NCBI GenBank assembly: GCA_002480735.1
Contig: DLCS01000164.1
Coordinates: forward strand, 5,641 to 11,412
Source: Bacillaceae bacterium UBA7792
GTDB lineage: Bacteria; Bacillota; Bacilli; Bacillales; Cytobacillaceae
DNA: 5,772 nt
Direction: 5' to 3'
The notes under the pieces were generated by a model, which had not been told where the DNA came from, ran no database searches, and was given only the letters and a program-made list of their open reading frames with translations. Position 1 is the first letter of the stretch; the number at the start of each line of letters is the position of its first letter. Below, piece by piece: positions 5,448-5,772 of the stretch. Position numbers and translations under genes: made by a program.

Positions 5448-5744
5448 ATGAAACAGATAACGGTAGCAGAGGTAGAACAGCGATTAAAGGAAGGTCAGCA
5501 ACTGAATATCATTGATGTCCGAGAAGCTAACGAGGTTGCCACAGGAAAAATACCGGGAGCTGTCAATATTCCCCTTGGACTGTTAGAATTCAGAATGCAT
5601 GAGTTAAACAAAGCAAATGAGTATATTGTTGTTTGTCAAGCAGGAGGCAGAAGCACCCTCGCCTGTCAGTATCTAGAGCAGCAAGGCTTCCATGTCATCA
5701 ATATTAACGGTGGCATGCTAGCTTGGACAGGTGAAATGGAATAG
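5448..5744 (+). CDS. Soluble single-domain rhodanese
   Basis: The 98-residue protein is a minimal rhodanese with no signal or membrane helix, so it should be cytoplasmic. The markers are IIDVREANEV (21-30), GKIPGAVNIPL (33-43), the active-site loop C63-QAGGRS (63-69) with catalytic Cys63, and the INGGMLAW end (86-93). A second cysteine, C73, follows the loop by ten residues and could form a disulfide or relay a persulfide, which is speculation. It lies 11 nt after the membrane-anchored rhodanese and must be co-transcribed with it. In Firmicutes such rhodaneses often sit with TusA, DsrE, TauE or persulfide dioxygenase genes. None is visible here, but the operon seems to continue past the window. 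Confidence 0.88.
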   Translation: MKQITVAEVEQRLKEGQQLNIIDVREANEVATGKIPGAVNIPLGLLEFRMHELNKANEYIVVCQAGGRSTLACQYLEQQGFHVININGGMLAWTGEME

Positions 5745-5761
5745 GTGAGTCTTGACTCTAT

Positions 5762-5769
5762 AAAAGGAA
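5762..5769 (+). promoter_or_regulatory. Ribosome binding site of a further gene beyond the window
   Basis: AAAAGGAA lies 18 nt after the rhodanese stop and close to the window edge, where a start codon at or just past 5772 would be well spaced. No terminator lies between, so a third gene of the rhodanese operon is likely. Confidence 0.45.
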
Positions 5770-5772
5770 CGA

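Noticed and set aside
5747..5758. GAGTC-TT-GACTC inverted repeat after the second rhodanese
   Set aside because: The 2-nt loop cannot form a hairpin terminator and there is no T-tract. It is too short to claim as an operator.

Overview
The window looks like chromosome of a low-GC, endospore-forming Firmicute of the Bacillaceae type. Three things suggest this: strong AGGAGG-type ribosome binding sites, TTG/GTG/ATG start use with U-tailed hairpin terminators, and a LysM plus GH18 spore-cortex-hydrolase-like protein with no signal peptide, preceded by a plausible sigma-E promoter. The genus cannot be fixed from the sequence alone. All eight genes lie on the + strand.

Layout. Positions 1-399 are the 3' end of a larger gene, probably a SUV3-like RNA helicase ending in a four-cysteine zinc ribbon. 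Next come a lipoprotein with an LprI/DUF1311 domain (466-1062) and an unrecognised three-helix membrane protein (1177-1740), closed by a strong terminator (1782-1813). A SleL/YaaH-like spore peptidoglycan hydrolase gene (1875-3143) stands alone between that terminator and another (3153-3188). A tightly coupled two-gene unit follows (3309-4965): a hydroxypyruvate isomerase family protein and a beta-hydroxyacid dehydrogenase of the tartronate semialdehyde reductase type, ended by a third terminator (4975-5001). Last comes a rhodanese operon: a membrane-anchored rhodanese (5077-5436) and a soluble rhodanese (5448-5744). It probably continues past the window edge, because a ribosome binding site sits at the very end.

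How the parts work together. Hyi and the reductase would together convert hydroxypyruvate through tartronate semialdehyde to D-glycerate, or could form part of a four-carbon acid sugar (threonate-type) pathway. The two rhodaneses probably handle sulfane sulfur. Their promoter has a TTGACA -35 box whose spacer and -10 region are covered by the palindrome TATACC-N6-GGTATA, with a second degenerate copy 32 bp downstream over the ribosome binding site. This resembles the operators of CsoR/CstR-family repressors, so persulfide-responsive control is the most interesting inference here.

Two start codons are better placed downstream of the longest reading frame (1177 and 5448), because the upstream TTG codons lie in or before the Shine-Dalgarno sequence. 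I found no mobile element, CRISPR array, RNA gene or clear sign of horizontal transfer. I do not see an obviously new multi-gene system. The points most worth a second look are the rhodanese operator pair, the altered active-site motif of the GH18 protein, and the Hyi/reductase pair with no carboligase beside it.
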